DNA of 64,000 bases from NCBI RefSeq assembly GCF_008122205.1, contig NZ_PHNJ01000002.1, positions 186,001 to 250,000 of the forward strand, given 5' to 3'. This DNA is from Natronococcus pandeyae (GTDB lineage: Archaea > Halobacteriota > Halobacteria > Halobacteriales > Natrialbaceae). Within the stretch, counting starts at the first letter, position 1. Each line of letters starts with the position of its first letter. Shown piece by piece: positions 16,369 to 25,251 of the stretch. The notes under the pieces are model-generated. The model searched no databases. It saw only the letters and a list, made by a program, of their open reading frames with translations, and was not told the origin of the DNA. The translations under genes were made by a program, and so were the position numbers.

Positions 16369-16659
16369 CTACTGAATGTGGCCTTCACGTCGGAGCTGGT
16401 CGGCCTCGCTCTTCTCGTAGCGCCAGGTGATGTCTGCCTTCTCGTCCTGCCAGTCCCAGGGCTCGACGAGAACCACGTCGTCTTCGCGGATCCAGATGCG
16501 CTTTTGCATCTTGCCGGGAATGCGCGCGGTTCGCTCCGTTCCGTCGGCACACCGTACCTTGACGCGGTTCGCTCCGAGCATGTTCGTAACGGTCGCAAAC
16601 ACCTCGTCGTCGTCGGGCATTCGGAGGTTCTTCCGACCGCCATCACCGTCGTCGCTCAT
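16369..16659 (-). CDS. eif1A: Translation initiation factor aIF-1A
   Basis: The 96-residue OB-fold protein is the archaeal counterpart of eIF1A, which binds the ribosomal A site and helps position initiator tRNA on the small subunit. [40 protein letters not shown] and [27 protein letters not shown] are the conserved stretches. Length is typical for archaea. It is transcribed leftward, alone, toward the hairpin array, and diverges from the tiny membrane-protein gene at 16787. Confidence 0.96.
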   Translation of the reverse strand: MSDDGDGGRKNLRMPDDDEVFATVTNMLGANRVKVRCADGTERTARIPGKMQKRIWIREDDVVLVEPWDWQDEKADITWRYEKSEADQLRREGHIQ

Positions 16660-16786
16660 ACCGCGTGCTTCGGGTTCGACGGGTTTAATCCTTTATCGAT
16701 TCCAGCGGCCGGATCGCTACCCGTCGGCGGTCTGGACGCTGCGACGAACCACGCCGTTTATTTCTCTGCTCTGACCAGAACGCCAT

Positions 16787-16966
16787 ATGCTGAAGAACCT
16801 CGGCCCGCTCGGGATCGCCGGCATCGGGATCCTGCTCGCCGGTATCGTCCTGATCGCGTACGCCGATCTGGTGATCGCTGCGGGAATAGCCCTCGTCCTC
16901 GCCGGTCTCGGTCTCGTCATCAAGGCCCTCATATCGGGCATGCTCCGGCAGTTCGGCATGTTCTGA
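16787..16966 (+). CDS. 59-residue membrane protein
   Basis: This tiny gene encodes MLKNLGPLGIAGIGILLAGI and then LIAYADLVIAAGIALVLAG, forming two glycine-rich hydrophobic helices that end with MLRQFGMF. The ATG follows the aIF1A divergent region; an AT-rich stretch GTTTATTTC at about 16756-16764 is 23-31 nt upstream, a good leaderless TATA position. Similar short two-helix proteins recur in haloarchaea, but I assign no function. Confidence 0.7.
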   Translation: MLKNLGPLGIAGIGILLAGIVLIAYADLVIAAGIALVLAGLGLVIKALISGMLRQFGMF

Positions 16967-17047
16967 GAGACGGGACGATCGGGTCAGCGTCGAAGAATCC
17001 ACCACTCTCCTTCCAGTCGTTCTGGGTCGCCGCGGCCTACGAAACGG

Positions 17048-17248
17048 ATAGACTATACGCACCAGTACGACGATCTCGTACTGAACAGCATCGTTGGACT
17101 GGGCGCCGTCGCGCTCGCGATCATCGGACACGCCCTGTTCGTCAACGGTCCCGGCGACGAGTTCGACGACCTGACCGAAGCGGTCGAGATCGAGGAGGTC
17201 CCCCCGGGTGTGCTCACCGCTCGAGGCGCTCGAGTGACGCCGTCGTGA
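17048..17248 (+). CDS. Probable 66-residue membrane protein lacking a canonical start codon
   Basis: A reading frame beginning near ATA at 17048 gives (I)DYTHQYDDLVLNSIVG, a hydrophobic helix LGAVALAIIGHALFV, and an acidic amphipathic tail (GPGDEFDDLTEAVEIEEVPP) before the stop at 17246-17248. This is haloarchaeal-looking protein, but no ATG, GTG or TTG precedes it in frame. ATA may be a mutated ATG, or the gene uses a rare start. It fits between the preceding tiny membrane-protein gene and the convergent DUF460 gene. Confidence 0.45.
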   Translation: MDYTHQYDDLVLNSIVGLGAVALAIIGHALFVNGPGDEFDDLTEAVEIEEVPPGVLTARGARVTPS

Positions 17249-17255
17249 GCCGTCC

Positions 17256-19235
17256 TCAGACCTCGTTGTCGCCCGCCCGGTGTTCGCTGATAAGCTGGTC
17301 GACCATCGCCGCCTTCCGTTCGTGTGCTCGTTTCTCGGCCCGCTCGTGCCAGTCGTCGATCACGGCCTCGACGTCGTCCTCGCGGGCGACCGCGAGTTCG
17401 TCGACCTCCTGCATCGCGACGTCATCGGCCGGTCCGACGGGAATCTCGCTATCGAAGAGGATCTCGTCGGCGATCTCGGAGAGACCGCCATCTTTCAGGA
17501 TAACTCGGGGTTCGAACTCCGCGAGGAGGTCGGCGGTCGAGCGACCCGCGCCGCTGGCATCCCGCAGGTAAACGACGTCGTCGGCCGCGAGACCGTACTG
17601 TTCGTCGGCCTCGCGAATCGCCCCCTTGGTGAACTTCTCGATCACCTTGACGGGGACGAGTCCCTCCTTCTTCGCGGAGACGTCGCTGAAGTTCGAGTGA
17701 TCGAGCTTCCACAGCGCCTTCATCCGCTCGACCTTCTGCTCGAGTTCCTCGACCTGCTCACGGGCGTCGTCGCGCTCGCCTTCCAGCCGGTTCGTCTTGC
17801 GCTCGAGACGGGACACCTCGCGGTTCTTGCGGACCTCCTTGCGCTCCTGTCGGCGAGCGCCGGTGAGGGTCGCCTCGAGTTCGTCGATCCGCTCGTCCTT
17901 CTCCTCGAGGCGCTCCTCGAGCGTTCCGACGTGTGACTGGAGGCGCTCGACCTGCCGCTTGAGATCCTTGATCTGCTGTTCTTCCTCGGTCAGTTCCCGG
18001 GGCTCGTGTTCGGTCGACTCTTCCTCGGGTTCCTCGTCGTCGGTGAGGTCGGTCAGGACGGCCTCGACGCTCTCCTCGCCGGCGACGACGCGTGCGATAA
18101 CCTCGCCGCGGTCGAGTCCCGGCGGGAGTTTGTCGGCGATCCGCTCGAACTGATCCTCGTGGGCGTCGACGGCGTACAGCGCGGCCGCCATCGCGTCTCG
18201 CTGGTGGTCGTCGTCGTAGGGATGGTCGCGGGTCCGGTGCTGTTTCTCGTCGACGGGAATGTCCGTCTCGGGCGCCCACCCCGCGGCGTCGAAGCTCCGG
18301 CGGAACTTCTCGACCGTCTCTGGCATCGGCGTCACGTCCGCCGCGACGATGATCGGGCGGCCCCGCTCGACGATCCACTCGATTACGTCCGCGGTGTCGC
18401 TCGTTCGCGAACTCCAGACGTCGAGCACGTCGCCCTCGAGCCCGACGATCGCGACCGCGGTCGTCGTTCCCGGATCGATGCCGACGATGACGTGATCCCG
18501 CCGTTTGGCGAGCGGTCGGAACTCGATGCCGTCGCGACGCTCGCGTTCGATCTCGACGCGGACGTCGCCCGAGCGGTTCCGCGAGACGGGGATATCCTGG
18601 GGACGGGCCTCGACGGTGAAGACGGCGTTCGCGAACCCGCCGTAGGCTTCCCGAACCTCGCGTTCGTACTCGAGGTTGGCGTCTTCGAGTTCGGATTCGA
18701 CCTCGCGGGCTCGTTTCCTGACCGAGCCGTGGATGCGCCGGGTGTAGCGGTCCTCGCTCCAGCCGCCGCTGCCGGTCGAGCGACCTCTCGAGACTTTGAC
18801 CGTCGTCGTGTCAGTAAAGGCGGAGACCTCGTGGCCGACGTTGTGGGCGGCCAGCCGGGCGGCTGCTTCGGCCTCCTTCATCGGCTGCTTCCCGTACGGG
18901 ATGCCGTGGCGCTTCGCGACGCGAGAGAGGGGCTCGGGCTGTTCGGCCCCCGTCACCTGGACGAGTTTCGTTTCGGCAGGCAGGGATCCGAGAACGTGGA
19001 TCAGCTGATCTTTGTCCGCCGCGAGTTCGTACATGTTGTCCGTCGCGACGATGGCGGGCTCCCGGTCGTCGATCAGTCGTCTGAGTTTCCGGTGGGAGAC
19101 GACGTCGCGCTCGAGATTCTCGTCGTCGCCGTCGTAGATGACGAGGGCGTAGGAGGGCGCATCACCGCGCACGTCACCACTCTGGACGTCGACGCCGAAG
19201 ACGACTGCGTCGAGCGCACTCGTTCGCGTACTCAC
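17256..19235 (-). CDS. DUF460 protein: RNase H-like nuclease fold with long coiled coil
   Basis: This 659-residue archaeal protein has an N-terminal domain starting AVVFGVDVQSGD, a second RNase H-like domain with HVIVGIDPGTTTAVAIVGL around residue 250 and HQRDAMAAALYAVDAH, then a coiled coil of about 110 residues (EEQQIKDLKRQVERLQSHVG onward), and a C-terminal globular domain. The DPGTT and DA motifs are those of RuvC/YqgF-like folds, suggesting nucleic-acid cleavage or binding, but the family function is unproven. It is conserved across archaea. It is transcribed toward the tiny membrane-protein gene and diverges from the aldo/keto reductase. Confidence 0.88.
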   Translation of the reverse strand: MSTRTSALDAVVFGVDVQSGDVRGDAPSYALVIYDGDDENLERDVVSHRKLRRLIDDREPAIVATDNMYELAADKDQLIHVLGSLPAETKLVQVTGAEQPEPLSRVAKRHGIPYGKQPMKEAEAAARLAAHNVGHEVSAFTDTTTVKVSRGRSTGSGGWSEDRYTRRIHGSVRKRAREVESELEDANLEYEREVREAYGGFANAVFTVEARPQDIPVSRNRSGDVRVEIERERRDGIEFRPLAKRRDHVIVGIDPGTTTAVAIVGLEGDVLDVWSSRTSDTADVIEWIVERGRPIIVAADVTPMPETVEKFRRSFDAAGWAPETDIPVDEKQHRTRDHPYDDDHQRDAMAAALYAVDAHEDQFERIADKLPPGLDRGEVIARVVAGEESVEAVLTDLTDDEEPEEESTEHEPRELTEEEQQIKDLKRQVERLQSHVGTLEERLEEKDERIDELEATLTGARRQERKEVRKNREVSRLERKTNRLEGERDDAREQVEELEQKVERMKALWKLDHSNFSDVSAKKEGLVPVKVIEKFTKGAIREADEQYGLAADDVVYLRDASGAGRSTADLLAEFEPRVILKDGGLSEIADEILFDSEIPVGPADDVAMQEVDELAVAREDDVEAVIDDWHERAEKRAHERKAAMVDQLISEHRAGDNEV

Positions 19236-19346
19236 GGCGGGCCATAGGGGAGAGTCGGGTATAAATCCGGCGCGGAATCACACGACGCGCAGCGCGGTTG
19301 TTGCTGCTTGCCCGGCCTATTAGGCAGCGTTCGACGTGGGTCGAAC

Positions 19347-20321
19347 ATGGAGTACACGACGCTCGGCTCGACCGGCATGGAAGTTAGCAAGATCTGTCTC
19401 GGCTGCATGAGCTTCGGCAGCGGCCAGGACTGGATGTTAGACGACGAGGAGGGTCGCGAACTCGTCGAGCGCGCGATCGATCTCGGGATCAACTTCTTCG
19501 ACACGGCGAACGTCTACTCGGCGGGCGAGTCCGAGGAGATCCTCGGCGACGTGCTCGCCGACTACGACCGGGACGAGATGATCGTCGCCTCGAAGGTCCG
19601 GTTCCCTGGTGCGAACGAACACCGGAACGCGCGCGGGCTCTCGCGAAAGACCATCGAGCAGGAACTCGAGGCCTCGCTCGACCGACTCGGCATGGACACG
19701 CTCGACCTCTATCAGATCCACCGCTGGGATTACGACACGCCCATCGAGACGACGATGTGGGCGTTAGACGACGCCGTCCGCCGCGGCCAGGTTCGACATC
19801 TCGGGGCCTCCTCGATGTGGGCCCACCAGTTTCTCGAGGCCCGCCGGGTGAGCGAGCGCGAGGGGCTGGCGGCCTTCGAGACGATGCAGGACCTGTACCA
19901 CCTCGCCTACCGCGAGGAGGAGCGCGAGATGTATCCCGTCTGCGAGCAGTACGACGTCGGGACGATGCCGTGGAGCCCCCTCGGTGCGGGCTACCTCGCC
20001 CGTCCGCACGAGGAGTTCCGGACGACGACGCGGGCGGATCACGAGGTCGAGAACGCCGGCGTCCCCTACCACGAGTTCCCCGCCAGCGAGGAGATCAACG
20101 AGCGCGTCCAGGAACTCGCGGCGGAGTACGACGCGACGATGGCCCAGATCGCGCTGGCCTGGCACTTCGGGAACGAGAACACCACCGCGCCGATCGTCGG
20201 CACCTCGAGCGTCGAGCACCTGGAAGAAGCAGTAGCGGCGCTCGAGATCGACCTCTCGGCGTCGGACGTGGAGTATCTCGAGGAGCCCTACGAGCCGGTT
20301 CCGGTCTACGGTCACGAATGA
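19347..20321 (+). CDS. Aldo/keto reductase
   Basis: This 324-residue NADPH-dependent TIM-barrel oxidoreductase has the family N-terminus MEYTTLGSTGMEVSKICLGC, catalytic Asp/Tyr in FFDTANVYSAGESEE, Lys in IVASKVRFPG and His in YQIHRWDYD. The closest recognisable group is the AKR12/13-like aryl-alcohol or 'general stress' reductases; substrate unknown. A CCTATTA element 27 nt upstream supports the chosen ATG and a leaderless transcript. It is monocistronic. Confidence 0.92.
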   Translation: MEYTTLGSTGMEVSKICLGCMSFGSGQDWMLDDEEGRELVERAIDLGINFFDTANVYSAGESEEILGDVLADYDRDEMIVASKVRFPGANEHRNARGLSRKTIEQELEASLDRLGMDTLDLYQIHRWDYDTPIETTMWALDDAVRRGQVRHLGASSMWAHQFLEARRVSEREGLAAFETMQDLYHLAYREEEREMYPVCEQYDVGTMPWSPLGAGYLARPHEEFRTTTRADHEVENAGVPYHEFPASEEINERVQELAAEYDATMAQIALAWHFGNENTTAPIVGTSSVEHLEEAVAALEIDLSASDVEYLEEPYEPVPVYGHE

Positions 20322-20493
20322 CGTCGTCCTCGCCGTGAACGGCGGGACTCTCTCGCTGTCAAAGGGAGGAAGCCGAAGGACTGTATTCGAGTCGGTCGGT
20401 TCGGGACGGAGCCAACGGTTGCTCTCGCTCCGTCTTTCTTTCTCAGTCGCCGTCAGTAACGCGCGAGACCGCTGTCGTGAACGGACGCGCCGT

Positions 20494-20763
20494 TCAGGAG
20501 GACGTGGTCTCGAGATTCCAGCCGGGATCGCGGCCCGTGCGCTCGATGTGGTCGGATCGGCACGCCGGGCAGTAGTCGGGCGTGGCAGTTGCGCTCCGGG
20601 GGACGTAGACCGCGCCGCTGCACTCCACGCACGCATCGGAAACGATGGTCGCACAGTCGCCACAGATGTTGAAGTTGTCGACCGTGAGTCCGCGCAGGGG
20701 TTCGAGTTGTTTGTCCAGGGTGTACTCGTCGATGACCGCCTGACAGTTCTGGCACGGTTTCAT
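20494..20763 (-). CDS. Small protein with four CxxC motifs
   Basis: The 89-residue protein carries four CxxC pairs: Cys4/7, Cys34/37, Cys45/48 and Cys65/68, enough for two zinc sites in a double zinc ribbon. The end is DPGWNLETTSS. Such small zinc-finger proteins are abundant in haloarchaea and a few have been linked to biofilm or swarming control; no role can be assigned here. The ATG at 20761-20763 (MKPCQNC) is preferred to a longer frame. The gap 20322-20493 before it contains no gene. Confidence 0.72.
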   Translation of the reverse strand: MKPCQNCQAVIDEYTLDKQLEPLRGLTVDNFNICGDCATIVSDACVECSGAVYVPRSATATPDYCPACRSDHIERTGRDPGWNLETTSS

Positions 20764-20911
20764 GTCGATCCGTTTGGTACTGTGTGACAGTAACACAAAT
20801 GCCTACCGGCCCAACGGAAACTCGCCGTCGTTTCGGCCGTCGTCAGACGATATGAATTTATAGCTATCGTGAGGGATGCCAGCTTATTACAACTCCCTAC
20901 GAAAAGCACGT

Positions 20912-21406
20912 ATGTCGACGGAAGCTAACTCGCTGACGATTTCCTCGGCAGTCTTTCTCGGAGCGGTCGTGTTGATCGGTCTCCCAGCAACGGCTCTGAC
21001 GATGGCGTTGTTCGGTACTATACTGGAGACGGCCGGGAGTACAGCGACCCTCGAGGAGCCTGTCGTGTCTCTCGTACTGATTGGAGTCTCCCTGTTGATC
21101 GGTCTACAGCTTGCTTACGAAGCTGCCGCGCTCCAGTTGAACGGTGTGGAGGCTCTCGACCGAGGCTCTCGTCGAGCCACGGTCGCTCGGTACGCGATTC
21201 TCAGCGCGGGTGTGGGCGTTGCGCTGCTAGCAACTATCCGGATCGGGCTCTCGGTACTCTTCGCGACGGACGAACGTTCCCTGACGATTCCCGGCGTCCT
21301 GCTCGCGTTCGCTGGATTACTCGTCCTCCTCCGAGGGATGAAGGCTTTCGTCGACGGCTATCGAGGGGACGAGACGAGAGAGTTCGACGGAGAACGCGTC
21401 TCGTAA
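20912..21406 (+). CDS. Four-helix membrane protein of unknown function
   Basis: This 164-residue protein has four hydrophobic helices, around SAVFLGAVVLIGLPATALTM, VVSLVLIGVSLLIGLQLAY, YAILSAGVGVALLATIRIGL and TIPGVLLAFAGLLVLLRG. No family is recognised. An upstream in-frame ATG (20876) lies only about 15 nt after a TTTATAG box, whereas ATG 20912 lies after the likely transcription start, so the latter was chosen. Base composition is lower in GC than its neighbours. It converges with the RNase Z gene, whose stop lies 6 nt beyond. Confidence 0.7.
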   Translation: MSTEANSLTISSAVFLGAVVLIGLPATALTMALFGTILETAGSTATLEEPVVSLVLIGVSLLIGLQLAYEAAALQLNGVEALDRGSRRATVARYAILSAGVGVALLATIRIGLSVLFATDERSLTIPGVLLAFAGLLVLLRGMKAFVDGYRGDETREFDGERVS

Positions 21407-21412
21407 CCGCCG

Positions 21413-22339
21413 TCACGGCTCCGGATACGGAATCTCGAGTTCCTCCCCGTCGTCGGGGAGGAACACCTCGCCGTCGAACACCTCGCGGGCCTCCTCGAGG
21501 TGGGCCGACGGATCTCCCGCGTACCGGGAGGAGAGGTGCATCAGCGCCAGTCGCTTCGCGTCGGCCCGGTTCGCGATCTCGGCCGCCTGGCGGGCCGTCG
21601 AGTGAGCGGTGGCAGCGGCCCGATCCGCGCGGTCGTCCGCGAACGTGGCGTCGTGAATCAGCAGGTCCGGTTCGTCGGCGACCTCGATCGTCGCGGCCGT
21701 CGGCCGCGTGTCACCCGTGTAGACGAGCGACCGGCCGGGGCGGGGGTCGCCGACGACCTGCTCGGGATCGACGACGGTGCCGTCCTCGAGTTCGACCGAT
21801 TCGCCCTCGTGGAGCCTCGAGAACTCCGGACCGACGGGGACGCCGAGTTCCTCCGCGCGTTCGCGGTCGAACCGCCCCTTTCGGTCGTCCTCGACGAGCG
21901 CGTAGCCGACCGAGCGGGTCTCGTGGTCGGTCGCGAACGCGCGAACCTCGTACTCGTCGGCGCGGTAGGCGACGTCGCCGTCGCCGACCTCGTCGATCTG
22001 TACCGGAAACGAAGGGGTATTGCCGAGGGCGTTCACCAGCGACTGGAGCTGGCGGCGCGTGCCGTGGGGCGCGTGAATCGCCAGGGGATCCTCACGGTCG
22101 TTGAAGTCCATCGTCTGGAGGAGGCCGGGAATTCCGAGGACGTGGTCGCCGTGAAGGTGCGTGACGAAGAGGTGAGCGATCGAGAAACCCGTGCCGAACC
22201 GCATCATCTGGCGCTGGGTCCCCTCGCCGGCGTCGAACAGCAACTCCTCACCCTCGCGGGCGACGAAGATCCCGCTCGGGTTGCGCTCGGTCGTTGGAAT
22301 CGCCCCGCTTGTCCCCAGAAACGTCACGCGCAGTGGCAT
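21413..22339 (-). CDS. rnz: Ribonuclease Z (tRNA 3'-end processing)
   Basis: The 308-residue metallo-beta-lactamase-fold endonuclease removes 3' trailers from pre-tRNAs. The family N-terminus MPLRVTFLGTSGAIPTTERN, the zinc motif HLHGDH (residues 61-66), the PxKxRN-like flexible exosite region, LVYTGDTRP with the bridging Asp, the HDATF motif and the last HLSSRY are all in order. Length is typical for the short RNase ZS form. ATG at 22337-22339 was used rather than a GTG one codon earlier. Confidence 0.95.
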   Translation of the reverse strand: MPLRVTFLGTSGAIPTTERNPSGIFVAREGEELLFDAGEGTQRQMMRFGTGFSIAHLFVTHLHGDHVLGIPGLLQTMDFNDREDPLAIHAPHGTRRQLQSLVNALGNTPSFPVQIDEVGDGDVAYRADEYEVRAFATDHETRSVGYALVEDDRKGRFDRERAEELGVPVGPEFSRLHEGESVELEDGTVVDPEQVVGDPRPGRSLVYTGDTRPTAATIEVADEPDLLIHDATFADDRADRAAATAHSTARQAAEIANRADAKRLALMHLSSRYAGDPSAHLEEAREVFDGEVFLPDDGEELEIPYPEP

Positions 22340-22495
22340 CACTGCGTGTTCGACGGGCTGAGACTAAACCGGCTTCGGATCGCTCGAGTTCGGAACGGCG
22401 ACCGGCCAGGTGTGTCACCGAACCACACACGGTGCGAACAGACTGGGCATTTTACGTCCTTCGAGCCCGAACCAGTCGATTATCACCACCCCCCA

Positions 22496-23656
22496 ATGAG
22501 TTCGAGACCGACGTTCGGAACCATCAAACGAGTCGCCGCCGTGTTGATCGCGATCGCAGTCGTCCTCGCGGCGGGTATCGTCGTCGGCCAGGCTCCCGCC
22601 ATCTTCGGCGTCGACGAGGATCCGGAGGCCGCGATCACGTTCGAGGATCAAGAGAGCGACGGAACGAGCGTGACGATCGACGAGGTCACCCTCTCTGACG
22701 GCGGCTTCGTCGTCATCACCGACGGCGGTGACGATCCACTCGCCGTCTCGGAGTATCTCGGCGACGGAACACACGAGAACGTCACCGTCGAACGCGACGA
22801 GAACAATACCGAACTCGTCGGCCAGCTGACGGCGACGGTCCACCAGGATACCACCGACGACGAAACGTACGCGTACGACGAAACCGACGGCGAGGAGGAT
22901 CGGCCCTATCTCGAGGCCGGCTATCCCGTCAGCGACACCGCGACGGTGACGACGACTGGCGACGAGGCGGTCACGGACTCCTTCGTCGTCGAATCGATTA
23001 GCGCACCGTCCAATGCGACGACCAACGAGACGATCGACGTCGTCGCGGAGGTCCGAAACCCGACCGACTTCGATCAGCAGCAAAACGTCGACATCCGACT
23101 CGACGGAGCGGTCATCGAACGGCAGGTGCTCGAACTCGAGGGCGGCGCCGACCGCGAGGTCTCCTTCGAGCTCGACACGAGCGGAACGCCACCCGGCACC
23201 CAGATCCTCGGCGTCTACACCGAGAACGACGGCGCACTCCAGGAGATCGAACTCGAGTTCCACACCGATCCGTCGGTGACGGTCACCGACGCGAGCGAGG
23301 ACGAGGTCACGGTCGACGTGGCGACTCCCGAAGACGGCTTCGTCGCCGTCGAGGACGACGAGGAGGTGCTCGGAACGAGCGACGAACTCGAGGCCGGCGA
23401 GCACAGCAACGTGACCGTCGAGTTCGACGAGAACGTCTCCGTTGACGAGGACGACGAACTCACGGCCGTCCTCTACGAGGGCGATCCCGAGGAACTCGAG
23501 GACGCGTTGCCGGTCGAGCACGACGGCGAACCGGTCGAAGAGACGTTCACCATCGCAGACGTGGCAGCCGAGGCGGACGACGAGGACGAAGCAGACGAGG
23601 ACGCTGACGAAGACGACGGCGACGACGAGGAGAACGGCGAAGACGACGGCGAGTAA
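22496..23656 (+). CDS. Secreted/anchored surface protein with two DUF7282-like domains
   Basis: The 386-residue product begins with a signal-anchor (IKRVAAVLIAIAVVLAAGIV). It then shows two related beta-rich domains of the DUF7282 type, residues about 45-150 (VTIDEVTLSDGGFVVITDGG) and about 265-360 (VTVDVATPEDGFVAVEDDEE), with a CARDB-like domain between them. It ends in an acidic Asp/Glu tail containing DDGDDEENGEDDGE. The layout suggests a structural or adhesive surface protein; no catalytic motif is seen. The frame is open far upstream, but only ATG 22496 gives a plausible signal sequence. Confidence 0.78.
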   Translation: MSSRPTFGTIKRVAAVLIAIAVVLAAGIVVGQAPAIFGVDEDPEAAITFEDQESDGTSVTIDEVTLSDGGFVVITDGGDDPLAVSEYLGDGTHENVTVERDENNTELVGQLTATVHQDTTDDETYAYDETDGEEDRPYLEAGYPVSDTATVTTTGDEAVTDSFVVESISAPSNATTNETIDVVAEVRNPTDFDQQQNVDIRLDGAVIERQVLELEGGADREVSFELDTSGTPPGTQILGVYTENDGALQEIELEFHTDPSVTVTDASEDEVTVDVATPEDGFVAVEDDEEVLGTSDELEAGEHSNVTVEFDENVSVDEDDELTAVLYEGDPEELEDALPVEHDGEPVEETFTIADVAAEADDEDEADEDADEDDGDDEENGEDDGE

Positions 23657-23695
23657 CCGACCGATTCTTACCGCCGTCTCCCCTACCGGCAGTCG

Positions 23696-24700
23696 ATGGA
23701 CGCGCCGCTGTGGACCGACACGTACGCCCCGGAGCTGGCCGAGTTGCCACAGGACGACGCTCGCGAGTACCTGGAGCGAGCCGTCGAGGAACCGATCAAC
23801 CTCGTCCTGCAGGGCCCACCCGGCAGTGGAAAGACGGCGGCAGCGCGCGCACTGGCACATGAGGCACACGACGACCCGGACAACGATCTGGTCGAGATCA
23901 ACGTCGCCGACTTCTTTGGCCGCACCAAAACGGAGATCAAGAACGACCCCCGCTTCGCCTCCTTCCTGACGGGTCGGTCGTCGATGTCCAAGCGGGACAT
24001 GATCAACCGCGTTCTCAAGGAGTCAGCGAGCTACGCACCCGTCTCCGGCGAGTACAAGACGATCCTGCTCGACAACGCCGAGGACGTCCGCGAGGACTTC
24101 CAGCAGGCCCTGCGCCGGATCATGGAACAACACCACCGGACCACGCAGTTCGTCATCGCGACCCGCCAGCCGACGAAGCTCATCCCGCCGATCCGCTCGC
24201 GCTGTTTCCCCGTCTCCCTTCGCGCACCCACGAGCGAGGAGACCGTGACGGTTCTCGAGCGAATCGTCGAGGCCGAAGAGGTCGAGTACGACCGGGACGG
24301 TCTCGAGTTCGTCGCGGGCTACGCGAACGGCAACCTCCGGCAGGCGATCCTGGCGGCCCAGACCACCGTCGAGGACGAGGGCGAACTGACGATGAGCGCG
24401 GCCTACGAGACCATCGGCGAGGTCGGCCTGGACGACGAGATCGAGTCGATGCTCGACGACGCCGAAGCCGGGGAGTTCACGGACGCACGGAGTACCCTCG
24501 ACGACCTGCTCGTCGACGAAGGGCTCGACGGTCAGGAGGTCGTCGACGAGATGCTCCGGATCGCTCGCAAGCGCTACCAGGGAGACCGGTTAGCTCGCGT
24601 CCACCGCCTCGCGGGCGACATCGAGTTCGAGATGCACGAGGGGACGAGCGATCGGATCCACGTCTCGCACCTGCTCGCGGAACTCGGTCGGAACGCGTAA
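23696..24700 (+). CDS. rfcC: Replication factor C small subunit paralogue (RfcC-type)
   Basis: This 334-residue AAA+ protein belongs to the clamp-loader small subunits that load PCNA on DNA. Walker A GPPGSGKT is intact at residues 40-47, and the SRC arginine-finger motif is present in PIRSRCFPV. However Walker B reads ILLDNAED, with Asn in place of the catalytic Glu, and the sensor 1 region is VIATRQP instead of the usual Asn-containing sequence. Haloarchaea are known to encode more than one small RFC subunit; this looks like the variant subunit. It follows the DUF7282-like gene by 39 nt. Confidence 0.88.
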   Translation: MDAPLWTDTYAPELAELPQDDAREYLERAVEEPINLVLQGPPGSGKTAAARALAHEAHDDPDNDLVEINVADFFGRTKTEIKNDPRFASFLTGRSSMSKRDMINRVLKESASYAPVSGEYKTILLDNAEDVREDFQQALRRIMEQHHRTTQFVIATRQPTKLIPPIRSRCFPVSLRAPTSEETVTVLERIVEAEEVEYDRDGLEFVAGYANGNLRQAILAAQTTVEDEGELTMSAAYETIGEVGLDDEIESMLDDAEAGEFTDARSTLDDLLVDEGLDGQEVVDEMLRIARKRYQGDRLARVHRLAGDIEFEMHEGTSDRIHVSHLLAELGRNA

Positions 24701-24737
24701 GCTGTACGTTTTTGGCGTGCCCACTCTACGGACAAGC

Positions 24738-25169
24738 GTGCCGACTGTCCTCGACACCTACATCGAGAACCGATTTCGCGTCCAGCCGAACCACGCGAAC
24801 AACAACGGAACGCTCCACGGCGGCCACCTCATGAAGTGGCTCGACGAGATCGGCGCCATGTCGGCGATGCGATTCGCCGGCGAGACCTGCGTCACCGCTC
24901 GCGTGAACGAACTCGACTTCGAGCGACCGATCGGGATCGGCGACACGGCGCTCGTCGAGGCCTACGTCTACGACGCCGGCCGAACGAGCGTCCACGTCGC
25001 GTTACGGGCCTGGCGCGAGGAGCCCCGTTCCGGCGAGACCGAGAAGACGACCGAGTCCTCGTTCACGTTCGTCGCGATCGACGAGGAGAACAGATCGACT
25101 CCGGTGCCGGAACTGACCGTCGAGACCGACGAAGGCGAGCAGCTACGACGGCGAGCGCTCAAGTCGTAA
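24738..25169 (+). CDS. Acyl-CoA thioesterase, hotdog fold
   Basis: The 143-residue protein is a YciA/BFIT-type acyl-CoA thioesterase, with QPNHANNNGTLHGGHLMKWL containing the family's Asn and HGG motif and MRFAGETCVTARVNELDF as the second conserved block. It would hydrolyse acyl-CoA to free acid and CoA. Homologues begin at the PTVLDTYIENR sequence, so the GTG at 24738 was chosen over a GTG seven codons earlier. It follows the clamp-loader gene by 37 nt and may be co-transcribed. Confidence 0.88.
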   Translation: MPTVLDTYIENRFRVQPNHANNNGTLHGGHLMKWLDEIGAMSAMRFAGETCVTARVNELDFERPIGIGDTALVEAYVYDAGRTSVHVALRAWREEPRSGETEKTTESSFTFVAIDEENRSTPVPELTVETDEGEQLRRRALKS

Positions 25170-25251
25170 GCTCCGCGACTGGTCGCGAACCCGTTCGGTC
25201 ACCGATTCGTATATCACAATTTTTTTGGATAGTGTCCGGGTCGATAGAACG

